DNA of 64,000 nt. Source: Chaetoceros tenuissimus (Eukaryota > Bacillariophyta > Thalassiosirophyceae > Chaetocerotales > Chaetocerotaceae). Each line of letters begins with the position of its first letter. Position 1 is the first letter of the stretch. Position numbers and translations under genes: made by a program. Location: the NCBI GenBank assembly GCA_021927905.1, contig BLLK01000057.1, forward strand, positions 372,001-436,000, in the 5' to 3' direction. The notes beneath the pieces were generated by a model. That model was not told the DNA's origin. It made no database searches and was given only the letters and a program-made list of their open reading frames with translations. Shown here in pieces: positions 21,704 to 32,414 of the stretch.

Positions 21704-23176
21704 TTAAGGATGACTATCCTCTGACATGTCTGGAATCTGGACTCCCCCATAAGCCTTGAACTGCAAAGGCACATCCGATTGAAAGTTCGTCCCTCCTGAA
21801 ACATTGACGCAATTCAAACTATCCTCACCCTCTTGCAATCCATTATGAGAAAAACGTTCCTTGGAGGAAATATGTACATTGTGCGATTCAAAGTCATCAT
21901 CTTCCTCATTTCCTGAAACTTGTAAATGACGCAATTGATTTGAGTCTGGTTTGGCATTGTCTAATGAAGACTTGACTCCTAGACTCTCATCCGTGACCAA
22001 ATTAGAATCACCACCATTCACCAATACCAACCAAAACGCTCTCATCCACGAAAGTTCAGGATATCTATACTTTAAGACGCGTGCATCTGGTCGATTGAAA
22101 ATCAAGATATTGAACAATCCTTGCAAAGGTCCACAAGTCTGTATCCAATAATACTGCGCAGAATGCGGTTGACGATTTAAAAATATTTGTAGAATGGTGA
22201 CAGAGTATACAATGTACACTATACAAAATACTAATGTATAGCATACCAATTGCAACATCATTTCTTTGCGATAGGCATTATGCGGTACAGCATTCTTGCG
22301 TGGCGATGTAGGAGTTTCGATGGATATATTTACGTTATCACCAGATGGTGTATCTGCCAATTCAATGGTACGTTCCTGTTGTCTTTCTCGTATGGTATCG
22401 AGCGAACTTGGAGGCAAGATTTTTTCTCGAAAGGTGATTTTCCAGAGTAAAAAGCTCAACAAGGCGACAATCAAGAATAAACTCAGAAACGGAATGATGA
22501 TTGCCGTAATGACATTCAAAGCCAATGCAGGCTTTTCATTGTCGTCACAATCTAAGCCAGGTATCATACGACAAGCAGTCGGAGTTGCGGCATAGGTACA
22601 CCCTGTCCCATTCGTAGCGCTATTGATAGCATCTACCGCAAGTGCATAGGCATTCAAGATTATAATGAAAGCTACCGTCACAAAGTGCATCTTCTTTTCC
22701 ACTTTGTGAAATATTTCCTCTTCGGAAAAGTTGAGATGAAGTTTACAATAGTAGTACATGGCTAGTAGAGGTGAATAGAACAAGACACCTGTGCTGCCCA
22801 CCACTAACAGCAGTCCATCAAAAGTACAGAATCCCTTTTGATGGAGACTCCACGGTGATAAGAAGGTCACAGCAAATGGTCCCATCAGAGATGAGAGAGA
22901 TTGTATCATGTCCGATAACGAGATACAGAATATGATTCTCTTGTAGGCTGAATTCTGTAGAGTTCTCGCTTTACTACTTGCATCTCGTTTACCTCTAGAA
23001 TTAGAAGATCTCTTCTTTCTCTTGCTCGAGTTATTACTGGAGGCTCCTTCTTTTTGCTTCAAAGAATAGAGAAAGGTGGTTCGTAAGATGACGACGACGA
23101 GAGCTGTCGATGCGAGAAAGGAAATGGAAGCAGATGACATTTGCAGAGATGCTGCAATGTACCACGACTTGTTCAT
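21704..23176 (-). CDS. Seven-transmembrane receptor-like protein (GPCR-like), copy 2
   Basis: A 490-residue, intronless protein with seven hydrophobic segments. Loop 1 is long and very basic (Ser/Lys/Arg-rich, about residues 40-75), followed by AYKRIIFCISLSDMIQSLSS, the same TM2 entry signature as the genes at 8110 and 33950. A Cys-rich extracellular loop (CTYAATPTACRMIPGLDCDD) precedes TM5. The third cytoplasmic loop is moderate and charged, TM6-TM7 follow (LQGLFNILIFNRPDARVLK), and the tail is acidic and Ser-rich. A NILIFNRP-type motif at the end of TM7 is shared with copy 1 (NIFIYTRPK). It is probably a surface receptor; the ligand is unknown. Confidence 0.75.
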   Translation of the reverse strand: MNKSWYIAASLQMSSASISFLASTALVVVILRTTFLYSLKQKEGASSNNSSKRKKRSSNSRGKRDASSKARTLQNSAYKRIIFCISLSDMIQSLSSLMGPFAVTFLSPWSLHQKGFCTFDGLLLVVGSTGVLFYSPLLAMYYYCKLHLNFSEEEIFHKVEKKMHFVTVAFIIILNAYALAVDAINSATNGTGCTYAATPTACRMIPGLDCDDNEKPALALNVITAIIIPFLSLFLIVALLSFLLWKITFREKILPPSSLDTIRERQQERTIELADTPSGDNVNISIETPTSPRKNAVPHNAYRKEMMLQLVCYTLVFCIVYIVYSVTILQIFLNRQPHSAQYYWIQTCGPLQGLFNILIFNRPDARVLKYRYPELSWMRAFWLVLVNGGDSNLVTDESLGVKSSLDNAKPDSNQLRHLQVSGNEEDDDFESHNVHISSKERFSHNGLQEGEDSLNCVNVSGGTNFQSDVPLQFKAYGGVQIPDMSEDSHP

Positions 23177-23807
23177 CTTAATGAGTAAAGGGTATGAATA
23201 GCAAATAAAGAGAGGAGAAGAGAGTTTGGCCCTGTTTTGGATAGATTATAAACACCAAGCAAAGCAACTCTTTCTCTCTTTCTTTGTTTTATGTTTTATG
23301 TTGTGTCATCGTCATGTTGTGTTTTCAGAGGTTCGTTCAGCGGTCCTGTGAAAGCGAGGTCATCTTCCTCACTTTTAGTGGTTGCTGGTCATCACCTTCA
23401 ACTTACGTCAGGATTTTATACAGATCAAATGGCCTCAAGACGTTAAATTATGCAGAGACTTGAGATGAATTTAGAACAGACACGAATAAATTGTTTGCAG
23501 TTGAGTTAAAACATTCGAGAATTTGAAGAGATACAATTTAAATTTATTAGGTGATTGGGGAATGTAGTTCATTGATACTTTATGCTACTTGTATGAGATA
23601 CCTTATGTAGCTTTGATGTTGGAAGAATATAGAATATCTTATATTATGTTTCTTTTGATAAGTATCTATACTTATCAGTAATTTCAAGGCACGTCATAGT
23701 AGAAGTAGTAGTACTTTATTTTTAGCCAGTATATTATTGTAGAGTGTATTATTTTCTGATTTCGATTTTGCGCTCCCCACCCAAGAAGAATTCTAGCACT
23801 CTACTCT
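23177..23807. other. Spacer upstream of GPCR-like copy 2
   Basis: About 630 bp between two minus-strand genes, comprising the receptor's upstream region and the 3' flank of the next gene. It is AT-rich, with TTTGTTTTATGTTTTATGTTG near 23283 and a short GTAGAAGTAGTAGTAC stretch near 23700. No gene is supported. Confidence 0.45.
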
Positions 23808-24716
23808 TTATCGTTCAACCTTATCATTCTTACAACCACCTTCCAGATTCACCTCCTTGACAGATCCAATCCCTCGATCGACAAACATGTGCAAAATATA
23901 AAAACAAGCATACAATATATAAAATATGCTAGCTGCAATCATGAAATTCATGGCAATATAAAATCTCTTCAAAGATACATCCTCCTCTACATCTTGATTC
24001 AAACATACCCAAACAAGATTGTCCATATCATCGTATCTCTTTTCACAATCATGCTCTCTATACAATAATTTATAATTTGCAATCATGATACTTACACCAA
24101 TGATGATTTGTACATTCGCCAAGAATACATTTACCAACGAAAGTTTCAAAAACCATGATGTATGTTTTAAATGTTTGGAAACACAAAAACATAAATCCAA
24201 TATAGATCCTATAATCCAACACAAACCAAATTTCAAATAATCGAAATGACTCTTGAATAAATAACATGATCCAATCATCCAAGCTACTGAAGAAGGTATT
24301 CCCATACATGCCATTAGAATGTAGAATGTTCCAACATCGTTTCGTTTGTAGAGTTCTATTCCTACAAATAGTGCGTAAGTTATGGAAGTGGATAGATAGA
24401 AGGATGCGACTGTGTAACTACCTTCTAAAATGTATGATTTTTGTTTCATGGAGGATGATGCTACTAGAAATAGGATGGACATGCATAGTATCAGTGTAGA
24501 GGCTATGATATCTAATTTGAGTGAGTGTGGATTGTATTCAGATGTGAAAGAGTCTTGTTCTTTATTGTTTGTTGTGTTTGCATTCTCGTCGTTGCTTCTT
24601 TCATTGTTTCTTTCTTCAGTGGCAGTATTGTGTGCTTCGACATCTTTACTGCTTTGTTGTTTGTCAGTCATACTGTCAATCGATATTTCTGTAAATAGAA
24701 TTGAAATGTAATTCAC
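23808..24716 (-). CDS. Uncharacterised six-TM membrane protein
   Basis: I do not recognise this family. The 302-residue frame has a hydrophilic Asn/Glu/Ser-rich N-terminal 65 residues, then six hydrophobic helices: about 72-92, 100-125, 130-155, 162-180, 190-212 and 250-275. It ends in a short basic tail. A Cys pair (CEKRYDDMDN to WVCLNQDVEED) lies in the loop before the last helix. The annotated ATG at 24716 may be too early: the ATG 15 codons later (MTDKQQSSKDVE, position 24671) gives a cleaner cytosolic start. No neighbour suggests a role. Confidence 0.6.
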   Translation of the reverse strand: MNYISILFTEISIDSMTDKQQSSKDVEAHNTATEERNNERSNDENANTTNNKEQDSFTSEYNPHSLKLDIIASTLILCMSILFLVASSSMKQKSYILEGSYTVASFYLSTSITYALFVGIELYKRNDVGTFYILMACMGIPSSVAWMIGSCYLFKSHFDYLKFGLCWIIGSILDLCFCVSKHLKHTSWFLKLSLVNVFLANVQIIIGVSIMIANYKLLYREHDCEKRYDDMDNLVWVCLNQDVEEDVSLKRFYIAMNFMIAASIFYILYACFYILHMFVDRGIGSVKEVNLEGGCKNDKVER

Positions 24717-25113
24717 CTGCTGCTTTATTCTTCAATAGACAAGTCTACTAGTCGAGACAGCAAAATAAGCATCTTCTCCATGTATTTTCTTTTTGTATTG
24801 AGAACACCATCACCAACTGAGGAGTCGTGATGAGAGGCTTCTCTTGCTTCACTAAATACCAAGTCGACATGGTATCATCGTCATCAACGTCATCAACGTC
24901 AGCAATAAATGTCAATGATTCATCAAGGCCATTTCTCAGAACATAAGAAGAAGAAGAAGTTGTGTCGACGAAACACAAGAGCATCAAAGAGAAAGAAGCA
25001 TTCAATCACAACAACAACAACATACTCTTTAGAAAGCAATTGAAACATTCCATTTCTAAACATACCATTTCAACACGATTGAAATTGAATAAAAAGAACA
25101 GAAATAATATAAA
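24717..25113. other. Divergent spacer above the six-TM and DUF2358 genes
   Basis: About 400 bp between divergent genes, containing both promoters. A short imperfect repeat CATCATCGTCATCAACGTC (24880-24905) is present. A minus-strand open frame (25005-24748) looks accidental: its acidic run comes from that trinucleotide-like repeat. No gene is called. Confidence 0.4.
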
Positions 25114-26502
25114 ATGAAAACGACTCTCAAGAACATAAACAAGAAGAAATACAGCAACAACATGAACAACAGCAAGACAAGAAACAAAACAAAGTTATCT
25201 CTATTCATCATGACAATCGTATTGACTCATCAAAACACAAACAGTTTTCAAACTCCAGTCAGTCACACCAAGAGACCCATTCATCAAATGACGTCACCAA
25301 TAAATGTAATGAGCACTGGTACTAGTAATACCATCACTACTGCTAACGACCAACTAGTAGAATCAGTACTACTCGCCTCGAATCAGAGTCATGAACCAAT
25401 GAGAGCATTACCAGATCATGAACAAAATTCTGAATTCGAATTGAAACTCGGTAAAGCCATCGATACACTTAGAAAAGATTATCCAACACTCCTGACTCAT
25501 CCACCGAATTACTCGATTTATGATGAACATTTGACCATTGTCGATCCTTCTGGTGTCACTCTTCATAGTCTGAGTGGGTACAAGTCTAGCTTTCGGTTTT
25601 TACACATGTTGGTCAAATTATTTTATTGTCCCAAAAAATCGATTTTGACATTTAAACTCGCCTATGACTGTGCTCGAAAGAATATACGAGTATCGTGGAA
25701 TGCCAAACTCGTTCCTAGACTTTTTGGAGAAGAATTGGATGGATCTGTCAACAGAAGGAATTTAGTGCATGTAGATGGTATTTCCGTTTATGAACTGGAT
25801 AGAGAGACGGGATTGATTGTTCAACATCGTGTCGAGAGATTGTTGGTCAATGATGCGCCGGTGAGGTCTGAGAGTAACATGTTTGATTTGATTTATGAAA
25901 AGGCTGGTGTGAATGCTAGACTTGGTGAGAATGGTATTCCCGTCTTTTATAAAGAAGAGGGTGATGAGTATTATGATGAGAATATGGTGATGAACTTTTT
26001 GCCGCCATCACTTCTTCCAAGAAAGTCAATGCTATTTTCCATGGAGGACGATGACAATATGGCCAATCATGAATTATTTGATGAGGTGGCATTTCAAAAG
26101 AAGAATAAATCCAGACAAAAATTTGGTTTGAAACCAATTACAGAAGCGGAATTTGTACAAATTGAAATTAAAACCAAGGAATTGGAAAAGGCACAGCAAC
26201 AAAAGGCTGCTTCCATTTCTTCTGCGGCGGAAATGAATATGAGTAAAGAGGATGCCAAGAAAGGGAATTTCATGAATAAATTGTTTGGGAATCTTAGTAA
26301 AGATACCTGTCAGGATAATTGGGATTGTCAACGGCCTGAAGTTTGTTGTGATTTTGGATTCAAGAAAATGTGTTGTTCAAGTGGAATGAAGGTTTTCAAT
26401 GGGTTGCCTGGACAATTGCAAAAGATACCTGTGAGAGTGGTTGCAGATGATGATCAATGGCAGAGAAGAGGTGGACCTGAAGGAACTGATTGGGGTTATT
26501 AG
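25114..26502 (+). CDS. DUF2358 plastid-targeted protein with Cys-rich C-terminus
   Basis: A 462-residue protein. The N-terminus has a basic stretch and a hydrophobic core (KLSLFIMTIVLTHQ) ending NSFQTPVS, an ASAFAP-like site with Phe, so plastid import is likely. A DUF2358-like domain (about 110-270) contains LRKDYPTLLTHPPNYSIYDE, DPSGVTLHSLSGYKSSFRFL and a beta-rich IRVSWNAKLVPRLFG; this fold is related to SnoaL/NTF2-type cups. The C-terminus carries a Cys-rich motif (CQDNWDCQRPEVCCDFGFKK, then MCCSSG) near 395-425, resembling small disulfide or metal-binding knots seen in algal plastid proteins. Function is unknown. No intron is evident and the reading frame is clean. Confidence 0.7.
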   Translation: MKTTLKNINKKKYSNNMNNSKTRNKTKLSLFIMTIVLTHQNTNSFQTPVSHTKRPIHQMTSPINVMSTGTSNTITTANDQLVESVLLASNQSHEPMRALPDHEQNSEFELKLGKAIDTLRKDYPTLLTHPPNYSIYDEHLTIVDPSGVTLHSLSGYKSSFRFLHMLVKLFYCPKKSILTFKLAYDCARKNIRVSWNAKLVPRLFGEELDGSVNRRNLVHVDGISVYELDRETGLIVQHRVERLLVNDAPVRSESNMFDLIYEKAGVNARLGENGIPVFYKEEGDEYYDENMVMNFLPPSLLPRKSMLFSMEDDDNMANHELFDEVAFQKKNKSRQKFGLKPITEAEFVQIEIKTKELEKAQQQKAASISSAAEMNMSKEDAKKGNFMNKLFGNLSKDTCQDNWDCQRPEVCCDFGFKKMCCSSGMKVFNGLPGQLQKIPVRVVADDDQWQRRGGPEGTDWGY

Positions 26503-27267
26503 GTAGTGATAGTAGATGGAAGGAGAATGGATGGTTTTTTGGAGTGAGGCGGTATTGGAAAATGATTGAGACAGTTAGGTTTTGAAGGAAAATAGGAGGA
26601 GGAAAAAGAGCTATTGAGCTATAGATAATTTATTTATAAATAGATAGATATGGAAATATTATGAGGTTGACTTTTTTGGATATGTTTACTATTACGTTTG
26701 AAACGAAGCCAACATGGATGACACGGAATATAGTATTTGCTTGCTTTAGGATGAAAATGACAAACATTCTTCATAGCAAGTACTCTTTTTGAAAAGACAA
26801 TTCCAAAAATGGATTCATAGCAAATGAACGAAGCTAATTTCAATTTCAAAAGTCAAAAGAGAGTCACAGAAATGAAAAAATCCAATGACAATAGAAAAGG
26901 ATATCACTATTGGGTCGGGATTGGGTACATTGACACATAAGCGTACATGATACATGGAACTCTTTTTCAAAAATGGAAAGGTTTAGGATTTAGGATACGA
27001 GTATACATTTTGTCCCACTCCTGCAGCAAAAGATAGAATATCTACGTAGGATATTGCGTTGAAAAAGGACTCATGCATTTTGGGACTTGGTTCTGGGGCT
27101 CAATACCGTTATTATCTGAAACGGACTTCTCACCATCGATCAAAAAATGAGAAGGGGTTGAACTTTTGGTTGAATAATGAAGAATCAATAAAGCAAAAAG
27201 AGAAGTGGAAGACGTTCCTGATTAGGGTTAGTTCTTCCTCTCTATTGTTATCTCTAAAACAGCGGAA
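26503..27267. other. Spacer between DUF2358 gene and NIPA-like pseudogene
   Basis: About 765 bp between two plus-strand loci. Short open frames occur on both strands without domain content. An AT-rich run near 26625-26650 probably belongs to the 3' end of the upstream gene. No repeat or RNA gene was seen. Confidence 0.45.
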
Positions 27268-28835
27268 ATGGCTTCTGGAAGTAATCTCTTCCTTTGTATC
27301 CTCTTCTCTGTATTGAATGGCAGCTTTACCGGCATTTTTCTCTGCTAAAGATAGAGAAGTAGAAGACAACACGAAGGAGAATAATGAAATTCTAGAAGAT
27401 ACAAGAGAAGATGAGTCTGAAGATGAACTATCCTATGAAGATGAGAGAAATCCACAAGACCTGCAACGAGATGAAGCCAAGAAAGAGACCTTCAACGAAG
27501 ATCATATGGATGCTATAATAGATGCCATGATGCAAAAACACGCTTCAGAAAACAATTTTGCTCCTAAGACCGATGACGTTCATAAAGACGAAGACGTACA
27601 TGAAATAGTAAAAACTTCTCCATGGTGAGTTTGTATATAATATTCTACATGTGCTGTTTGTATTCCACTATAAGAATGCGTTCTAAATCAAAAGTTTGTG
27701 CATGAAGCATGTGGAAGATTGTCTCAATCGCCAGTGTTCTATTACAACTTTTGGGTGGATACTTTGCATATCTCGCTCTTTTATATGGCCCCATATCAGT
27801 ATGTACACCAATCATGAGTTGCTCACTTCTCATCTGTAGTGTCATCATTATGGCATATGTTCTTAAACTTGAGGCAAAGCCTAATAAAGAAACTAGAGTC
27901 GGCAACTGTAAGTCATGTTTCGAATTATGGAATCTCTTCTTATTCATTGACTGACCCTTCAAATTACAGACATTATACTTGCGTCTGTAATCCTAGTTGT
28001 CTTTATAGGTCTGATTGTGGATGACACTTCTCAAACTTTGTCAAAAGAAGATCTTCAGGCACAACTTCTTGCGCCTGCTTCTATTACCGTTATACTTGTC
28101 ATGATGGGTATCTTTATCTTGACATTACCGCACATTTGTCATGTTTCATGAGAAAAGCGGAGGCTACTTTTCGGACAATGTCAATTTCATTGCATTTCAA
28201 GCTTCAATGTTGATTATGGGAAGTTTCATGGCTAGCTGTTTGAAGGTATTTTCCAACTCTCAGGGATGGCTCTTTTGGACAAATTGGATTGTTTGTCGTG
28301 TGTTTTGTAGTTTTTCCGGTAGTGAGTGTTTATCAAAACATTGTCATCAAGAATCCAGCCACATTTGTTTCAATAAATGCTGGTTTGACATATTTACTGA
28401 ATGTTCTCGTAGGACTGATTTGCTGGAAAGATCAAGTTCGTAACTGGGGAGGCTATGTTATCTCATGGACTTTGTTTCTCTTGGGGATATATCTCGTTTG
28501 TAAGTAAATCAATTTTGTAATGACTTATCTTTGCGCTTAATGGAACTCACTCAAAGAAATTGGAAAATACAGGTGATATTGATTTAGTCGGAGAATGGAG
28601 TAAAAGGAATGATGAAAACGATGAACTTTTATTAGAAGGAAATAATGAAGTTCATGATGCAAATTACTCTCTTGTACCAAATGCATACTTATCAGCAGCA
28701 CCTACTTTACATTTCTCTTTGGTTCAGACTACCTCACCAACACGCTTTTCGATTACAAAGCGAAGAACAATACCGAACCATAGTACTACCAAGGCAGCAG
28801 AGATCATGAACATTCAAGATAATTATTCTTGTTGA
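27268..28835 (+). pseudogene. Decayed NIPA/DMT-like transporter, paralogue of 30883-32371
   Basis: Exon by exon this copy matches the intact gene 3.6 kb downstream: MASGSNLFLCILFS (27268), AAKDREVE-like SAKDREVEDN, then after GT-AG introns MWKIVSIASVLLQLLGGY, YGPISVCTPIMSCSLL, AKPNKETRVGN and NPATFVSINAGLTYLLNV. Three frame disruptions are visible: in exon 1 near 27310, where a stretch of the first helix is also missing; near 28135 after LTLPH; and near 28280 in the helix after GWLFWTN. Splice sites are preserved (donors near 27625, 27910 and 28500). It has an intron before the C-terminal tail that the intact copy lacks. Decay appears recent, since exon similarity is still high. Confidence 0.8.
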
Positions 28836-28905
28836 GAGAGCTGCATTATTCGTATATTACATAAAATAACTTTGGTATTAAAATTTCATGCATCATATCT
28901 TTCTC

Positions 28906-30547
28906 TTAGCGCAAGAATGATTCCCTTTCCATAGTAGCATACGAAACGCCGTCTGATAGGGACACATATGACACATGGTCTTTCTCCTCTTCATTATCTG
29001 GAACTGTATTATCAAAGTTCTCAACCAAATAAGGAGATGGACGTAAGCTAAATGTATTTTTGAACTTCAGTACTGTTGACATTCTAAGAGATTCAAATGT
29101 TACGTCTCTTTTTGGGTTTCCTCTATCCAAATGCTGTCTCAGTAGATTCCCCGTTGAAACACCAACCATACTTTCTTTGTTTGTCGAGGTATCATCACCT
29201 ACATAGGTTGTATCCTTCAAACCAACTTTCATAGCAGCTCTAGATGCTCGCAAATCTTTATCCTTTTTGAGAATGCCTTTGAGTGCTGGAGCTTCGTAGA
29301 AACTACGCCGCTTTACACCACTTCCATCATTTAAGTTTGGTCTACGACTAGGCCCTTCAAAAAGTTTTTTCAGAGTCATTCCTAGCAATAGCTGCTCTCT
29401 AGGAGAATCACGAATGAACTTTTTAGTTTTGGCAGTTAATTCAGCATACTTATCCAAATCTGAATCAGTAGGTGAATGACCTTGTAGAGCTTCTTCTGGA
29501 ACGATGCGATGAAAATGAATGTTTGGATTATTAATTCGTGCAATATCGATAGCCTGATAACTTGAGCGATCATTACCTGAATCAAGTCCGATAGCCATGA
29601 CAACTCCAAGCTTACGACTTGGATACAATAGCTCTGCTTCCATAATTGCTTCTGCAATAGGTGCAGTACTGATGAAACCTCCATCTGCGAGTGAAATTGC
29701 TTCCTTTTTATAATACGTCTTGAATCTACGCACAATTCCTGGCAAAGCACTTGTTGAATGAATTGCTTTTGGAACTGTAAAAGAACTAGTTCCATCCATA
29801 GCTTCTGCTTCTACTTCTTTTGGTAAATCATAAGTGCGAAGTAAAAATGGTTTCATTTCTCCTTCAGGATCATTTATTTTCCTTGCAGCACAAAGTGCAA
29901 ATGCTTTAAGTCCATCATCATTTTTTGTAGGAACGTCTTCCTTGAGAAAGTCCATGACAACATTATCAAATTGATTTTGTCTATCGAGCCCTTCACACTC
30001 TGTGAAAATGTTCAAGATTTTCAACTTTGAAAATGCCTTGGCAGCCATTTCTTCAATCAAACCCCTTGCTACTTCCAAGAATGATGAAGTACTCTTTGTG
30101 TGACAAGCCATCAAGCTTGTAATTCCACCAGCTGAAGAACCAGCAATCAAGTCAAACCGAGAAAGCCAATCTTGTCCAAAGCCAAGCTCGTTCGCAATCT
30201 TTTCAATTTCTTCAATAAGTGCAACTGTGCTTACAACTGTCGCGAAAGCAAGGCAAAAGCATCATAGGTTAGAAAGAAAAGAGGTCATTAAAATATTGAA
30301 TCATAGCTTGACTATCCCTACCTTTCATTCCACCTCCGTCAAAGACAATAATATTAATAGGATTGTCTTCTGACGAGTATGTTAAGGCCGAAATTGATGT
30401 AGTGGAAGCAGACAAGCTTGAAGTTTGAACTCTTGAAAGTTTCCTTTGAGACTTTTGCACCAAATCGTCCAAGGCTTTTTGATTCCCTGCATTGAATCCT
30501 TTGCTGATCCAACCAACTGTTGACTTCCTGTTTTTACTAGTACTCAT
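28906..30547 (-). CDS. Patatin-like phospholipase
   Basis: Lipid acyl hydrolase of the patatin family, with a Ser-Asp catalytic dyad. Two exons, 30547-30322 and 30236-28906, with an 85-bp intron starting GTAGGG, give about 518 residues. The oxyanion-hole motif FDGGGMK lies at the end of exon 1 (about residue 70), the nucleophile elbow GSSAGG near residue 107, and the catalytic DGG (LADGGFIS) near 259. The exact splice changes the residue after GGGMK: the best donor gives GGGMKVVSTVALIEEIEK, while most patatins have Gly after Lys, so a slightly later donor is possible. Beyond the catalytic domain the C-terminal 200 residues are basic and Ser-rich. No signal peptide is apparent, so it probably acts on intracellular membranes or lipid droplets. 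Confidence 0.85.
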
Positions 30548-30882
30548 AGTTTGATATTTTCAATGTATGTACTTGTTCTAGAAACTTCCTTTGTGTCTCT
30601 TGTCTCTTTTTTTGAGTACCTTAGTATGATGTGGATGTGTAATGCGGAATTACGCACCTGCGGACGTTCCGAAGTACAAGTCCGACGAATGATAGTTACA
30701 AACTATTGTATAGAAGGGATTTGGAGGGGATCTACTGTCATCCCCTCCTTTTCAAACGCATAAAATAGATTGAAACCATTGTTAGCTATGATGACGTCAC
30801 GATGAACTTCACTTTTTTTACTTTTTACACAAAGTACCAGCGTCTCATACAAAGTTCACACATATTACTCCCTAACCCAACT
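30548..30882. other. Divergent spacer between patatin and NIPA-like genes
   Basis: 335 bp between divergent genes, serving as promoter for both. A slightly GC-richer patch (GCACCTGCGGACGTTCCGAA, near 30655) and a TGATGACGTCACGATG sequence near 30788 are present; TGACGTCA is a bZIP/CRE-type palindrome, about 85 bp above the NIPA-like ATG. Its use here is inferred only. Confidence 0.4.
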
Positions 30883-32371
30883 ATGGCTGAAAATAATGTA
30901 TTCCTTTGTGCCCTCTTCAGTGCATGTATAGGATTATGCTTTGCAATCTCTGGAGCGATCCCAGCCTGGTATGCAGCCAAAGACAGAGAAGTCGAGGAAT
31001 ACAATCAATCTCTCCAAAAGGAGGATCATGGTATTTCCTTGAAACAACAAGATACAGTAAAGGAAGGCGAAGAAGAAGAAGGAGGAGAACTTTTATTAAA
31101 AGATAAAACTTCGCCATGGTATGTTTCAAGCAGGTCTCTATCATCATGTTGTCCCTTGATCGATACCACAATGCTTTCGTCACATGTCCTTACAAAAATG
31201 CTTTCCCTATCATACTAGCACGTGGAAAATCGCATCATTGGCAAGTATTGTTTTTCAATTGATTGGAGGTTTGGTATTTAACTATCTTGCTCTTTTGTTC
31301 GGTCCAATATCGATTTGTACTCCAATCATGAGTTGTTCACTTCTCATATTTAGCGTCATCATCATGTCCTATATTCTCAAAATTGAGGCAAAACCAGATA
31401 AAGAAACACGAGTTGGTAATTGTAAGTCTATCATTGACTTTTATTATTATGTTGATAAACTGCATCTCATGTATATTTCAGACTTGATCCTTGCTGCTTC
31501 CGTATTGGTAGTTTTCACAGGCCCCATCGTGGATGAAATTGAGCCATTGACCAAAGAGGAATTGCAAACGCAACTATTGGCACCTGCTTCTGCAACCATC
31601 ATTCTTGTCATGATAAGTATCTTTGTCTTGACCGTACCTCATACTTTTATTGTCATTTTTCACAAGAAAGGTAGTGATTTCTTTTCCGATAGTGTCAATT
31701 TCATTGTTTTTCAAGCTTCAATTTTAATCATGGGAAGTTTATCTGGAAGTTGCCTCAAGGTCTTTTCAAACTCTAAAGGATGGTTCTTTTGGGTGAATGC
31801 TGTTGTTTTTGTAATTTGCTTCCTCCTCTTTCCAGTTGTGTCCATTTATCAAAACATTGTCATTAAGAACCCAGCGACATTTGTTTCAATCAATTCAGGT
31901 TTGACCTATTTACTCAATGTCGCTGTAGGTTTGATTTGCTGGAAAGATCAAATTCGTAACTGGGGAGGGTATGTGATCTCATGGACTTTGTTTATCCTTG
32001 GAATTTATCTCGTGAGTGATTTGGACTTGTTTGGAACTGAAGATTCCAACGATGATGACGATATCAATTTAAGTCTAATTGCACCAGATGCAGAGGTTGA
32101 TAAAATGTCTCAAGAGAAATCTGCACCGTTCATAACAAGATTATCAGTAGTACCTGGAACCCGTGTAGAAGCTACCGTAAGGAAGGTGGAACGTTCCTCA
32201 ATGTTGCGATTTTCAATGGCATCTAAAGGTGACCTTTCGCCTAATGGGAAGGAGAAAGCCCTTCATTATGATGATGTTTCAGGTCTTTCCTCAGTTTTGC
32301 GATTTTCAAAAAGCAATCCTTCTTCAAATATGAAAGACGAAGTGTTTGATGATGATGAAGCTTCAGCTTGA
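30883..32371 (+). CDS. NIPA/DMT-like transporter
   Basis: Multi-pass membrane protein resembling NIPA magnesium transporters of the drug/metabolite transporter clan. Exons 30883-31118, 31219-31421 and 31482-32371 (GT-AG introns of 100 and 60 bp) give 442 residues. Helix 1 (LCALFSACIGLCFAISGAIP) precedes a long acidic Lys/Glu loop, then FQLIGGLVFNYLALLFGPIS, ICTPIMSCSLLIFSVIIMSY and six further helices, with a conserved late helix pair NPATFVSINSGLTYLLNV and GGYVISWTLFILGIYLV. The C-terminal tail of about 110 residues is acidic and Ser-rich. The 60-bp intron reads through in frame. A broken paralogue lies just upstream at 27268-28835, with the patatin gene between them. Confidence 0.7.
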
Positions 32372-32414
32372 TTTGTAAAACTATGAAAAGCATTCTAAAT
32401 TCCATATCATACAT

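Noticed and set aside
24748-25005. Possible small acidic protein
   Set aside because: The Asp run comes from a CATCAACGT-type repeat; no homologous features and it lies in a divergent promoter.
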